A stretch of 64,000 nucleotides of DNA from Glycomyces fuscus. GTDB taxonomy: Bacteria; Actinomycetota; Actinomycetes; Streptosporangiales; Streptosporangiaceae. The notes under the pieces were generated by a model that was given only the letters and a program-made list of their open reading frames with translations, did no database searches and was not told the DNA's origin. A program made the position numbers and the translations under genes. Position 1 is the stretch's first letter. The number at the start of each line of letters is the position of its first letter. The DNA lies in the NCBI GenBank assembly GCA_002529455.1, contig NYMS01000048.1:62001-126000 (forward strand). The letters are read 5' to 3'. Shown one piece after another: positions 33,534 to 42,911 of this stretch.

Positions 33534-36188
33534 TCACGAGCCCTCAGGTGCGTTCCCGAACGTTTCGAGCTTGCCTTCGAAGTAGGACTCCGCCTCGTGA
33601 TAGCCGCCCATGTACTGTTCGGTGAACTGCTCCACCCCCTCGTGGGCGGGCGTGCTGTGATCGACCAGGTACCCGTACTCGTCCTCGTAGGCGATGTCGA
33701 TGGTGGTGCTGTCCATGACGCCGCTGAGCGCGTCGTCCATCCTGGAGAGGGAGTCGTCCTCGTTGCTCAACCACCGGTTCGGGTCCGTTTCGAAACTCAT
33801 CGTGACGGAGTCGTCGATGAGGAAGTCGTTGGGAATGTCGGTCGCACTGAGCACTTTGCCGTTCTGCTCGATGGTGAGCGCACCACCGTCGACCAGTGCC
33901 CTGAGGTTGCCCCGCTCCACGTCGTTGAACGCCTCGGGGGTGCTGTGGGCGAGGAAGTCGAACGTCGCCGCCTGGAAGGCGCGCGTGGTGGTTTCCTCGC
34001 CGGTGTAGACGGGGTGGCGAGGGGAGATCTCGTACTCGCCGTTCACGATCGCGTTCACGATGCTCTCCTCGGCCAGGCCCATCCCCATCGACAGGGCCTT
34101 GCCGATGACCGGGATTTTCTCGGACAGGCCTCCCGCCTCACCCACCACGAACTCGGCGATCTGTGTCTTGCGCTCGATGGTCTCGTCCAGATCGGCGCTA
34201 CGATCCTCCGAGTCCAGGTACAGGGCCCGTTCCAACAGCCCTTGGAGCTGCCCGGCGCCACGTGCGGCGGTGGCTTCGTTACCGGACTCCAGGAATGCGA
34301 TGGATTCCAACTGCTTGTAGGCGTCCACCGTGTTGACCGTGCGCCCGGCGGTTTCGTCGTTACCCATGAGAAGCTGCATGTACATGGCGCGCTCCTCGGC
34401 GCCCAGGCGCACGGTGCCCGTCTCCGGATCGAAGTCTCCGATACCCGTCACGGGGTTTTCGTTGAGGTCCAGGATGTCGGTGTTGGCGAAGCTGTAGATG
34501 TGGGCGTCGAACACGTCGGCGAGGCTGTCGGCCAGTTCCCCGTTGAACTGGGTGAACGAGGCGTTGGAGTACTCGTTGTCCCCCTCGGTGACGTCCACGC
34601 CGGTGTTGACGAGGGCCTCGTGCATGTCCGCGTCGGTGATGGTCTCCATGAAACCGGCGAAGGCGTCCCCGGCGCGCTGGCGCACGTCCGGGTCCTCGCT
34701 GTGGATGTCCTCGGCGAGCCAGTCGGTGAGCTGGCGCGCGGTGTGGCCGTCGTCGTGCCACTCGTAGGTGAGCGTGCCCTCCAGCGCCCGGGTGCGCAGG
34801 TCCGCGTCGCCGTGGTCGACGCCCTCCTCCTCGCCCAGGTGCTCGCCGGTGAGCATGTAGTAGTTGGCGTCGGTGTTGCGGCTGGCCGCGTCGATGATGT
34901 GGGAGAGCTGCTCGGAGTCCGGCATCACCCCGTCGGGGTCGGGGGTGTCGCCCCAGGCGTCGAGGAAGGCGCCCGTGGTCAGGTGGAGGTTGGTCGAGAG
35001 CCCGTAGCCGCCCTCCAGGTCCCCGTCCGTGTGCTCCATGAGGGCGGAGAGCGCCTTCATGTCCATCCCCAGGCTCACGGGGGTGCCCGGGAGCTTGTTC
35101 TCCGCGTCGGGGTTGATCCAGGTCCCCTCCACGGCGTACCGGAAGCTCTCGGGCAGGCTGTCGTACCCCCCGCCGAGCGCCGGGTCCGAGAGCGCGAGCA
35201 GCCCGTCGCCGAGCGCGCCGAGGGCGTCCTCCCTCTCCTCGTCGCTCATGCCGGACTCGGCCATGAGGTCGGGGTAGACCATGATGCCCGCGCCGACCCC
35301 GTCACGGCGGTAGGGCTCCTCCAGCTGGGCGTAGAACTCCTCCAGGAACGCGATCTCCTCGGAGCTGAGCTCCGTGCCGCTCCGCTGGTTCTGCCGGGCG
35401 GCGCTGCCCACCATCGAGAGCACGAGCATCATCTCGTGGTAGCGGTCGTCCAGCGGCTTGTCGCCGGACCAGTAGGCGGCGAGCTCGTCGGCGTACTCCT
35501 CGGCGTTCTCCGGCGTGAGCTCGCTGTCCTCGATGAGCGAGGAGTAGCGGGAGGGGTCGAGGTTGAGGAACGCCCAGCTGGCGTTGCCCGCCGAGATGAG
35601 CTTGCGGACGTTCTCGGGGGTCGGGCCCTGTTCGAGCATCGTCCGGACCTCCTCGGCACCGTCCTGGAGGCGCTGCCAGTTGGTCTGCTCCCGGGTGACG
35701 AGGCCTTCCCGCACGGTGACGAGTTCGTCGTAGAGGGTCCGGCAGCGCTGCTCGTCCCCGGCGCCCCAGTCCGTCCAGAGGAAGCCGTCGGCCTGGGGGT
35801 GGGACGAGGTGATGTGGTCGTCCTGGTACTTGGCGGGGACGGCGTTCTCCTTCTCCGTCCTGCTGCTCTCCCAGGAGGTGACCTGGGCGTCGCGCTCCTC
35901 GTGGAACGCCTTGACGACGTCCGCCCACATCTCGGCGACCGAGGCCGCGTAGGTGACGGAGACGGCGGCGTTCCGCCAGTTCTGCAGGTCCTCCTCGGAG
36001 AGGCTGCGGATGTCCCAGGCGATGACGTCGGTGAACTCGCCGGCGGCCGAGTCGAAACCCCCCTTGAGGTCGTCGGCCCGGCCGAGGAGGCGCGCGTTGA
36101 GGATCTCCAGGTCCGCCGCGCAGTCGTACATGGGCTTGGAGTCGTAGTAGAAGTCGCGGGGGACGAAGATGACGGAGAAGGTTGCCAC
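33534..36188 (-). CDS. Large helical T7SS-associated protein (DUF6571-like)
   Basis: 884 aa, no signal peptide, strongly acidic, and almost entirely predicted helical with repeated Trp/acidic patterns (EMWADVVKAFHEERDAQVTSW, TNWQRLQDGAEEVRTML). The block ALGDGLLALSDPALGGGYDSLPESFR and the SERGTELSSEEIAFL-like region resemble actinobacterial proteins annotated as DUF6571 or TPR-region proteins that travel with WXG100 genes. A hydrophobic glycine-rich stretch lies near 680-705 (KIPVIGKALSMGMGLAEE). GTG at 36186-36188 follows AAGGAAG. No enzymatic motif seen; a secreted ESX substrate or toxin is plausible but unproven. Confidence 0.75.
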   Translation of the reverse strand: MATFSVIFVPRDFYYDSKPMYDCAADLEILNARLLGRADDLKGGFDSAAGEFTDVIAWDIRSLSEEDLQNWRNAAVSVTYAASVAEMWADVVKAFHEERDAQVTSWESSRTEKENAVPAKYQDDHITSSHPQADGFLWTDWGAGDEQRCRTLYDELVTVREGLVTREQTNWQRLQDGAEEVRTMLEQGPTPENVRKLISAGNASWAFLNLDPSRYSSLIEDSELTPENAEEYADELAAYWSGDKPLDDRYHEMMLVLSMVGSAARQNQRSGTELSSEEIAFLEEFYAQLEEPYRRDGVGAGIMVYPDLMAESGMSDEEREDALGALGDGLLALSDPALGGGYDSLPESFRYAVEGTWINPDAENKLPGTPVSLGMDMKALSALMEHTDGDLEGGYGLSTNLHLTTGAFLDAWGDTPDPDGVMPDSEQLSHIIDAASRNTDANYYMLTGEHLGEEEGVDHGDADLRTRALEGTLTYEWHDDGHTARQLTDWLAEDIHSEDPDVRQRAGDAFAGFMETITDADMHEALVNTGVDVTEGDNEYSNASFTQFNGELADSLADVFDAHIYSFANTDILDLNENPVTGIGDFDPETGTVRLGAEERAMYMQLLMGNDETAGRTVNTVDAYKQLESIAFLESGNEATAARGAGQLQGLLERALYLDSEDRSADLDETIERKTQIAEFVVGEAGGLSEKIPVIGKALSMGMGLAEESIVNAIVNGEYEISPRHPVYTGEETTTRAFQAATFDFLAHSTPEAFNDVERGNLRALVDGGALTIEQNGKVLSATDIPNDFLIDDSVTMSFETDPNRWLSNEDDSLSRMDDALSGVMDSTTIDIAYEDEYGYLVDHSTPAHEGVEQFTEQYMGGYHEAESYFEGKLETFGNAPEGS

Positions 36189-36255
36189 GGTCTTCCTTGC
36201 AGGGACGGCGGAGGGCGGGGGAGACGGGTGCTGTACGGGGTGCCGGACGGCGCCG

Positions 36256-36588
36256 TCAGCCCTCGAAGTTGATGTCCCGGTGGGACGCCCAGGGGTGGTC
36301 GAAGTCCTCGGAGCTGTCCAGGTCGTTCTGCGCGATCTCCGACGCGCCCGCCTGGACGTTGTCGGCCAGCGCCAGGCCGAGCCCCTGGACGTCGATGAGG
36401 GCCTGGGCGGTGTTCTCCTTGAACGCGCCGAACCCGGCCCGGACGTCGTCGTGGCCGGCGGCGCTCTCGGCGTCCTCCATGAGGAGGTCGAACGCGTCGG
36501 CGAGTCCGGCCATGGCGGCTGCGAGTGTCTCGGCGTACTCGCCGCCCCGCATCCCCTCGATCGGGTTACCGCCCGCTTCGGTGGTCAT
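36256..36588 (-). CDS. Small helical protein, probable WXG100-superfamily/ESX-associated
   Basis: 110 aa from ATG at 36586-36588. Predicted as two long helices (GEYAETLAAAMAGLADAFDLLMEDAES and DVRAGFGAFKENTAQALIDVQGLGLALADNVQAGASEIAQNDL), the hairpin architecture of ESX substrates, but without an obvious WxG turn. It lies 67 bp upstream of the 884-aa gene on the same strand, the usual place for a secretion partner or chaperone. Family assignment is by shape and context only. Confidence 0.68.
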   Translation of the reverse strand: MTTEAGGNPIEGMRGGEYAETLAAAMAGLADAFDLLMEDAESAAGHDDVRAGFGAFKENTAQALIDVQGLGLALADNVQAGASEIAQNDLDSSEDFDHPWASHRDINFEG

Positions 36589-36893
36589 GTGGGGGTCTCC
36601 TCCTCCTCGAACGCGGCGTCCACTGGGAGGGAACGCGGGCCCTCCAGGCACGGAAAGCCCGTCCACGGTGGCCGGGGCCGGCGGGACGGGTCCGGATGAC
36701 GGGTGTGACGCGCGGACGGGGGCAGGAGTTCCGCGGTTCCCGTGAACTCTGGGGATGGTATCGGGAGGGGTGCCGCGTGTGTACCCTCCGCCCCGGGATG
36801 TCGGCTCCTGTTCAGCCGACGCCGCGTCCCCGCCGGAGCCCGCGACGGGCTCGGAGCGGCCGGCCGGGGCGGGGCCGTGAGGGGCGGAACGCG

Positions 36894-36951
36894 TCGGGGG
36901 CCGGTGCGGGTCCGCCGCACCGGCCCCCTCCCGCGAGGAGGGGCCCGTCCC
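36894..36951 (+). repeat. Right ~57-bp direct repeat with hairpin
   Basis: Copy of the 32912-32968 element. It holds a 14-bp stem GGGGGCCGGTGCGG (36896-36909) / CCGCACCGGCCCCC (36915-36928) and ends in CCCGTCCC. It lies between the start of the T7SS-like module and the end of the serine hydrolase gene, in a 474-bp gene-free stretch. Confidence 0.8.
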
Positions 36952-37062
36952 CCAAGGGGGAGGGGGACGGACCCCGCACCCCTCAGTGTTCCCCCGGGTG
37001 TTTCCGCCGACACGTGGCACCGCGGCCGCGGGTCCGGAACCAGGACGGGGCTCCGGACCCGT

Positions 37063-38973
37063 TCAGGACACCAGCCACACGAAGCCGTACTGGGCCCCCG
37101 TCACGATGACGGCCGTCGCGGCCAGGACGACCAGGGAGAGGTGGACCCTCCCGGCCGGGCGCAGCCACCCCCTGACCCAGGCGGTCACGGCCACGGCGGC
37201 GGTGGCCAGGGTGAGCGGGACGGCGACGGCGAGCGGCAGGGTGAGCGCGAGGGACTCGTCGAAGATCCACTGCTCCAGCGTGTGGCTGTCGAACAGCCCG
37301 TACACGATGAGCCCGACGGCGACGAAGCAGCTCAGCGCGGTCAGAGAGGCCAGCACGCGGGCGAGGACGGTGAAGCGGTCCCGCGCGCGGCGCACCTGCA
37401 CGAACGCGGTGAACAGGACGAGCAGCCCGGCGGCGGCGACCACGCCGTGCGTGACCGGGCTGGTCAGCAGGGTGGTCCGCTCGTAGACCTGGGTGGCGTT
37501 GGCGTCCGTGGCCAGGGCGACGACCTCGCCGTCCTCCTCCAGGAAGGTCAGACGGTCCTCACCGTTCTCCGAGGCCATCCGCCCCTCACCGGAGGGCAGC
37601 CAGCGGTCGTCCACCGCCATCGCACCGTTGACGGAGAGGGTGCCGTCCCCGGCGTCGCGCACGGTCATGTTGTCGAAGAGGGCGATGACCTGGCCGGGTC
37701 CGCTGGCGGCGCGGCGGCTGCTGACGTAGGTGCCGGTGTAGGCGCCGAGGTCGGCACCGGTGTCGGCCTCCCCGGCCGGCGGTGCCTGCGGGTCGAACGT
37801 GTCCGAGAACTCCTGGGCCACCGTCATCCGCAGGTCGCTGAGGGGGTTGCCCGCGACGGAGTCGTCGCCGTTGACCGCGACGAACATCCCGGCGTCGATC
37901 CCGGGGATCAGGGTGTAGGCGGTGTGCATGCCCGTCAGGTCGCCGGCGTGGCCGATGACCGGGGAGTCCCCGCCCCGCCACTGGTAGGTGCCGTAGCCCA
38001 CGGAGGGGGCCTCCGGGTGGGTCTCGTGCTGGTCGGCCAGCATCCGCTCGGCGACGCCGGCGGGCAGTACGCGCTCGCCGTCGATCTCGCCCCCGCCCAG
38101 CAGGGCCAGCATGAACCTGGCCATGTCGTCGGTCGAGGCGAGGGAGGCGCCCGCCGGGGCCTGGGAGACGTGCAGGTCCTCGGCCACACTGCCGTCGGGC
38201 AGGTGGAACGTGGGGACCTCGTAGGCCTCGCGGGCGTCGTAGATCTGGAGGAACTCGCTGCTTTCCATGCCCAGCGGCCCGAACACGTTCTCCGCGACGT
38301 ACTCCTCGAAGGGCCGGCCGCTCACCTCCTGGACGACGTACCCGGCCAGGCCGCTCCCGTGGTTGGAGTAGGCGGTGAACCGGCCGGGCTCGTAGAGCAC
38401 CTCGGGCTCGAGGGTGCTGTACACCTCCTCGAGGGTCAGGTGCCGGTCGGTGTCCTCGGCCGAGGGGAAGTCGAGCACCTCCGCGAACCCGGCGGTGTGG
38501 GTGAGCAGGTGGTGCATCGTGACGCCGTCCGCGGGCAGCCGCGCGCTCTCGGGCAGGTAGGTGTTGACGTCCTCGTCCAGGTCGATCTCCCCCTGTTCGA
38601 CCAGGGTGAGGACGGCCGCCGCGGTGAAGGACTTGGACACCGAGCCGGTGGGGAGCGTGTGGACCGTGTGGTCCATGGGGGTCCGTTCCGCCAGGTCGGC
38701 GTACCCGTGGGAGGCGGAGGCGATCTGCTCGCCCCCGGCCACGACGGTCACGGCGACGCCGGGCGCCCCGTGCTCCTCCAGCAGTTCGGAGACGCGGGTG
38801 TCCACGAACTCCCGGGCGGTCTCGGGGGTGAGCGGCACGGCCTCGGCCGGGGCGCCCGACAGGGCCGCCGCGGCGCCGGGCGCGGCGGCGGCCGAGGCCG
38901 CTCCGGGCGCCAGGACGGCGGCGATCATCAGGGGCGCGGCCAGCATCGGCAGGACGCGGGGGACTCGTGGCAT
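37063..38973 (-). CDS. Secreted/membrane-bound serine hydrolase (class C beta-lactamase fold)
   Basis: 636 aa. Signal peptide (about 1-31), then a beta-lactamase/D-alanyl-D-alanine carboxypeptidase-type domain with the nucleophile motif SVSK (GSVSKSFTAAAVL), second motif YSNHG and third motif HAGD in VIGHAGDLTGMH. After a beta-rich spacer there are four C-terminal TM helices (about 498-516, 530-548, 568-590 and 605-633). This architecture occurs in membrane-anchored penicillin-binding-protein relatives acting on peptidoglycan or D-peptides; resistance to drugs cannot be inferred. Monocistronic on the minus strand. Confidence 0.9.
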   Translation of the reverse strand: MPRVPRVLPMLAAPLMIAAVLAPGAASAAAAPGAAAALSGAPAEAVPLTPETAREFVDTRVSELLEEHGAPGVAVTVVAGGEQIASASHGYADLAERTPMDHTVHTLPTGSVSKSFTAAAVLTLVEQGEIDLDEDVNTYLPESARLPADGVTMHHLLTHTAGFAEVLDFPSAEDTDRHLTLEEVYSTLEPEVLYEPGRFTAYSNHGSGLAGYVVQEVSGRPFEEYVAENVFGPLGMESSEFLQIYDAREAYEVPTFHLPDGSVAEDLHVSQAPAGASLASTDDMARFMLALLGGGEIDGERVLPAGVAERMLADQHETHPEAPSVGYGTYQWRGGDSPVIGHAGDLTGMHTAYTLIPGIDAGMFVAVNGDDSVAGNPLSDLRMTVAQEFSDTFDPQAPPAGEADTGADLGAYTGTYVSSRRAASGPGQVIALFDNMTVRDAGDGTLSVNGAMAVDDRWLPSGEGRMASENGEDRLTFLEEDGEVVALATDANATQVYERTTLLTSPVTHGVVAAAGLLVLFTAFVQVRRARDRFTVLARVLASLTALSCFVAVGLIVYGLFDSHTLEQWIFDESLALTLPLAVAVPLTLATAAVAVTAWVRGWLRPAGRVHLSLVVLAATAVIVTGAQYGFVWLVS

Positions 38974-39169
38974 CAGGTGCTCCCAGGGTGTGTTCGCTAC
39001 CCCTCGAACCTAGGATCCGGCGCCGTCGGGAGCACTGGTGCGGACGAGCGTTCCCCTACTACAGCCAGCTCCACCGACGGGGGGTCCCGGGCTCCACCCG
39101 GAGGGAGCGCGGGGCGGCCTCCGGCCGCGTTCCGCCCGGGGAGGCGGCCGGTCCGGACCCCGCCCCGGC

Positions 39170-40117
39170 TCACCCCAGCAGGAAGGTGACGGTGAACAGC
39201 ACGGGGATGGTGAGGAAGGTGGTCACGAGCACCACCTCGCGGACCATCACCTCGCCGGTGCGGTACTGGGTGGCGTAGTTGAAGACGTTCTGGGCCGTGG
39301 GCAGGGCCGCCAGCACGACGACGGAGAACAGGCTGGAGGCGTCCAGGTCGAAGACCAGGGCGCCCAGGGCCCACGCCGCCAGCGGCTGGACCACGGACTT
39401 GAGCGCCACGGCGACCAGCATCGGCACCCGTTCCGGGCCCCGGCCGGGGAACGGGCTGCCGTGCAGGGAGATCCCGAAGGCCAGCAGCATGGCGGGGACG
39501 GCCATGCCGCCGATCAGGTGGAAGGGCTCCATCAGGGGTTCGGGCGGCATCCAGCCCGAGGCGGAGACGGCCACGCCCGCCAGGGACGCGATCACCACGG
39601 GGTTGCGGACCGGGGTGCCCAGCGCCCGCCGGAGGACGGGGCCCACCCCGCGCACGTCGCCGTCGGCCAGGTCCAGGAGGGTGAGTCCGACCGGGGCCAG
39701 GACCAGGAGCTGCGTGAGCAGGATGGGCGCGACCAGGGAGGCGTCGCCGAGCACGTAGACGGAGATGGGGATGCCCAGGTTGCCCGCGTTGACGTAGGAG
39801 GACGCGAGCGCGCCGACGGTGGTCGGCCCGACGCCGTGGCGCCGGACGAGTCCGAACACGACGAAGGCGAACGCCACGAGGGCCACGCTGAGGACGCTGA
39901 CCAGGACCGGCCCGGACACCAGGACGGAGAGGTCGACCTCGGCCAGGATCGTGAACAGCAGCGCGGGACTGGCCACGTAGAAGGCGAGCTTGGTGAGCAC
40001 CTCCTTGGCCCCCGGGCCGAGGAGGGGGAGGCGCCCGAGCATGTAGCCGAGGACGACGATGCTGGTGATGACACCGAAACCGATCAAGACCCCGGACAAG
40101 AGGCGCCCCCACTGCAC
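39170..40117 (-). CDS. AEC (auxin efflux carrier) family transporter
   Basis: 315 aa with about ten hydrophobic helices in two five-helix halves. Typical elements are the first TM GVLIGFGVITSIVVLGYMLGR, the conserved SYVNAGNLGIPISVYVLGD, and ALPTAQNVFNYATQY in the second half. AEC proteins export organic acids, malonate or related solutes in bacteria; the substrate here is unknown. GTG at 40115-40117 is used; the ribosome site is poor, so an internal start is possible. Three direct repeats lie upstream (40209-40272). Confidence 0.9.
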   Translation of the reverse strand: MQWGRLLSGVLIGFGVITSIVVLGYMLGRLPLLGPGAKEVLTKLAFYVASPALLFTILAEVDLSVLVSGPVLVSVLSVALVAFAFVVFGLVRRHGVGPTTVGALASSYVNAGNLGIPISVYVLGDASLVAPILLTQLLVLAPVGLTLLDLADGDVRGVGPVLRRALGTPVRNPVVIASLAGVAVSASGWMPPEPLMEPFHLIGGMAVPAMLLAFGISLHGSPFPGRGPERVPMLVAVALKSVVQPLAAWALGALVFDLDASSLFSVVVLAALPTAQNVFNYATQYRTGEVMVREVVLVTTFLTIPVLFTVTFLLG

Positions 40118-40208
40118 ACGCGCGACACAAGCCCCGAAACGCTATCCGAGGTCGCGTTCCGGCGGTACGTCACAGGTCACACCGCCGCGGGCGCTGTGAC
40201 CGCGCGGT

Positions 40209-40272
40209 ACGGGTTCCGGCGCACGGCACGGGTTCCGGCGCGGTGGGCGCGGTGCGGTACGGGCTCCGGCGC
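40209..40272. repeat. Three short direct repeats between AEC and pseudokinase genes
   Basis: ACGGGYTCCGGCGC occurs at 40209-40222, 40228-40241 and 40259-40272. An inverted repeat GGTCACA (40175-40181) / TGTGACC (40195-40201) lies beside them, upstream of the AEC gene. Possible regulator sites. Confidence 0.55.
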
Positions 40273-40278
40273 GACGCC

Positions 40279-42480
40279 TCACCCCGCGGGGTCCTCCGCC
40301 TCGGGGGAGGGCGAGGGGTCCTCCTCCGCGGCCTCCTCCTCGGCCTCCTCCTCCGCCTCCTCCCTGGCGGCCTCCTCCTCGGCCAGGCGCTCGGCCTCGG
40401 CGCGGTCGGCGGCGCGGGTCGTGCAGACTTCCTCGGCGGCGGCCGCGGAGCCCTCCACGGCGACCACCGTGAAGCAGTACTCCATGGCCGTGTAACCCGT
40501 GGCGACCTGCGCGGACACCACACCGGGGCCGGTCCGGGCCAGGGTGGCGGCCTCGTGGCCGAAGGGGCCGCCCAGCACGAAGAACGAGGCGGTGCCGCCG
40601 CTGTTGTCGGTCCAGTTGAGCTCGACGGCGCTGAGGCTGTCCGCCAGGACGACGTCCGTCGGTGCGGAGACCTCGGGCGGTACCGGGGGCTCGACGACCT
40701 GCTCGGCGGGCTCCTCCCCGGCCACGGGCTCCGGTTCGGCCTCCTGCTCCTCGGCCGAGGCCACCGGCGCGGGGGACTGCGTCGCGGCGAACACTCCGGA
40801 GACGCTGGTGACCATGAGGACGCCGCACACGGTCACGGCGATGTGGAGGTGGCGGCGCCACCGCGGCTGGTCCTGCTCGGACTCGGGCGCGGGGCCCCAG
40901 GAGGGGGCGTCGTCCTCGGCCCGCGGGGACTCGTCCGCGGGCAGGGCGGAGGACTCGGCGGTGCCGGTCCAGCCCTCCAGGCGGGACCAGGCGCGCAGCG
41001 CGGAGATCTCCTCGCCGCGCAGCTTCGCCATCATGATCTCCGCGGTGCCGCCCGCGTCGGTGGCCGGGAGCCTGCTCCCCTCCAGTCCGGTGGGCCGGGA
41101 TCCGGGTTCCCGCGGGAGCGACGGCCACTGCGGCTGCTGCGGCCCGGTCGGCGGCTGCGGGGCCGCGTCCTCGGGGAACGGCGGCGCGTGCGGGGCAGGG
41201 GCCGCGGACGCGTGCGAGGCCTGTGGGCCCGAGTGCCGGAACCACGCCGCCGCGGGCGGGGTCCGCGGGCCCGGGGGCGGGGAGTCAGGGGAGTCCGGGA
41301 CCGGCGGGGTCTGAGGGCCGGAGGGCGCCGGGGGAGGGGTCCGCGGACCCGTCCAGGGGGTGTAGGCCCCCTGCTGGGGGCCCGCCGCGTACGGCGGGGG
41401 CGGAAGCCGGGGCCCGGACACCGGGGCCTGGGCGCCCGAGTCGGGCGTCTGCGGTGCCGCCACCGGGTTCTGCGGACCGGAGACCGGCGCCTGCGCGCCC
41501 GGTGCCGGGGCCTGAGGGGCGGGCATGGGGGTCTGGGGGCCCGACATCGGCGTCTGGGGAGCCGCCATGGGGGTCTGGGGGCCCGACATCGGCGTCTGGG
41601 GGCCGCTCATCGGCGCCTGCGCGCCGCTGAGGGGCTCCTGGCCGCCGGTCGCGCCCAGCGTCGTGGCGGGCCGGGAGGTGCGCGCCTGCTCGAAGGCCGA
41701 GGCGAACGCCGCCGGGGTGGCGAAGCGCTCCTCGGGCAGCTTGGCCAGAGCGCGGGTGAGCACGCCCCGCAGCTTGCGGGAGATGTCGGAGCGGGGGACC
41801 GGCCGGGGTTCCTGCGTCAGGACGCGCTCGGCGTAGCCCCGGGGGTCGAAGGGGGTTCCGTCCGTCGACGAGAAGGGCGTGTGCCCCACCAGCATCGTCC
41901 AGACGGTGGACGCCAGCTGGTAGACGTCGGAGGCGGGCGTGCGCGGCTCACCGCGCAGCGCCTCGGGCGCCGCGTGCAGGAACGACTCCGTCGCCGGGTC
42001 GGGCGGGGGCAGGGCCTCACCGGACCGGTGGACGAGGCCGAAGCCGGTCAGCACCGGGGTCCGGCCCGCCCGCAGGATGTTGCCGGGGCAGACGTCTCCG
42101 TGGAGCAGTCCGCGTCCGTGCATCGAACCCAGGGCCGCCGCCACGCTCCGCGCGACGGCCGCCGCCTCCTGGATCGGAGCGGGACCCCTACGGGCGAGCA
42201 TGTCGCCGAAGGAGCCGTCGGCGTAGAACGGCAGCACCACGAACAGGTCGCCGTCGGCGGTGGTCCCCGCGTCCAGCAGGGGGACCACGCCGGGGACCCC
42301 GCTGAGGTCGCGCAGCTGGTGCAGCTCGGCGCGCCCCAGGTGCTCGGGCAGGACCTTGAGCACGACGTCGGCGCCGCTGGTGGAGCGCGTGGCCCGGATG
42401 ATCCGGGCGCGGCGCCCCTGGCGGAGCAGGGCCGGGGCGTCGTACCCGGGCGCCCATGCGGCGTGCTCGGAGCCGGACAT
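40279..42480 (-). CDS. Membrane pseudokinase with PQTPM repeats and FN3-like ectodomain
   Basis: 733 aa. Residues 1-285 follow the PknB-type kinase fold: beta3 Lys42, catalytic-loop HGDVCPGN (127-134) with Asp129 and Asn134, and APE-like HAAPEAL. The Mg-binding DFG is GFG (146-148), and there is no canonical glycine loop, so phosphotransfer is doubtful. A Pro/Gln-rich linker with repeated PQTPM/PQAP units (about 305-370) leads to a single TM helix (HIAVTVCGVLMVTSVSGVFAA, about 575-595). The outside part has an FN3-like domain (VSAPTDVVLADSLSAVELNWTDNSG) and an acidic coiled C-terminus. Last gene of the ESX operon; likely a signalling or scaffold protein. Confidence 0.85.
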   Translation of the reverse strand: MSGSEHAAWAPGYDAPALLRQGRRARIIRATRSTSGADVVLKVLPEHLGRAELHQLRDLSGVPGVVPLLDAGTTADGDLFVVLPFYADGSFGDMLARRGPAPIQEAAAVARSVAAALGSMHGRGLLHGDVCPGNILRAGRTPVLTGFGLVHRSGEALPPPDPATESFLHAAPEALRGEPRTPASDVYQLASTVWTMLVGHTPFSSTDGTPFDPRGYAERVLTQEPRPVPRSDISRKLRGVLTRALAKLPEERFATPAAFASAFEQARTSRPATTLGATGGQEPLSGAQAPMSGPQTPMSGPQTPMAAPQTPMSGPQTPMPAPQAPAPGAQAPVSGPQNPVAAPQTPDSGAQAPVSGPRLPPPPYAAGPQQGAYTPWTGPRTPPPAPSGPQTPPVPDSPDSPPPGPRTPPAAAWFRHSGPQASHASAAPAPHAPPFPEDAAPQPPTGPQQPQWPSLPREPGSRPTGLEGSRLPATDAGGTAEIMMAKLRGEEISALRAWSRLEGWTGTAESSALPADESPRAEDDAPSWGPAPESEQDQPRWRRHLHIAVTVCGVLMVTSVSGVFAATQSPAPVASAEEQEAEPEPVAGEEPAEQVVEPPVPPEVSAPTDVVLADSLSAVELNWTDNSGGTASFFVLGGPFGHEAATLARTGPGVVSAQVATGYTAMEYCFTVVAVEGSAAAAEEVCTTRAADRAEAERLAEEEAAREEAEEEAEEEAAEEDPSPSPEAEDPAG

Positions 42481-42552
42481 GGGAGAGCGACCCCCTGGTG
42501 GTGTTCGTGGTGGAGGATTCCCGTCAGGCGACGGGGGAGGCGGCACCCGGTG

Positions 42553-42897
42553 CTACGGAGACGAGGGCGTCTCGGTGACCGGACCCTGGAACATCTGCTG
42601 GCGGACGCCCCACCCGCGCTCCTCGTTGACCTCCTGCTGTCTGCCGAAGGCCCCGATGAGGGCGATGACCCCGCAGATCAGCGCGACCAGGATGAGTCCG
42701 CCGATCACCGCGGGCCACACCTGCTGCCGCCGCCGCCAGTACCGGCTCGAACCGTACAGCAGGGCCGACCGCAGCTGCCGGTGCCGCAGGGCGTCCGCCT
42801 GGAGGACGTACTTCTCCTCGTTGGGCGTGTAGTGGAACGCCTCGGGAAGCTGCGGATCCGGATCCGCCGGAACGGGCGAGGGGGATGGGGACGACAT
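42553..42897 (-). CDS. Small single-TM protein in ESX operon
   Basis: 114 aa from ATG at 42895-42897. A proline-rich start (SSPSPSPVPADPDPQLPEAFHYTPNEEKYVLQADALRHRQLRSALLYGSSRYWRRRQQ) precedes one TM helix (about 60-84) and a short polar tail. No known family; basic residues before the helix suggest the N-terminus stays in the cytoplasm. Its place between the WXG100 pair and the pseudokinase, with short gaps, marks it as part of the secretion locus, possibly a minor membrane component. Confidence 0.75.
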   Translation of the reverse strand: MSSPSPSPVPADPDPQLPEAFHYTPNEEKYVLQADALRHRQLRSALLYGSSRYWRRRQQVWPAVIGGLILVALICGVIALIGAFGRQQEVNEERGWGVRQQMFQGPVTETPSSP

Positions 42898-42911
42898 CGC
42901 CGCTCAGCCTA

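Noticed and set aside
41520..41620. Minisatellite or CRISPR-like repeat of an 18-bp unit
   Set aside because: It is in-frame coding repeat for the PQTPM linker of the pseudokinase.
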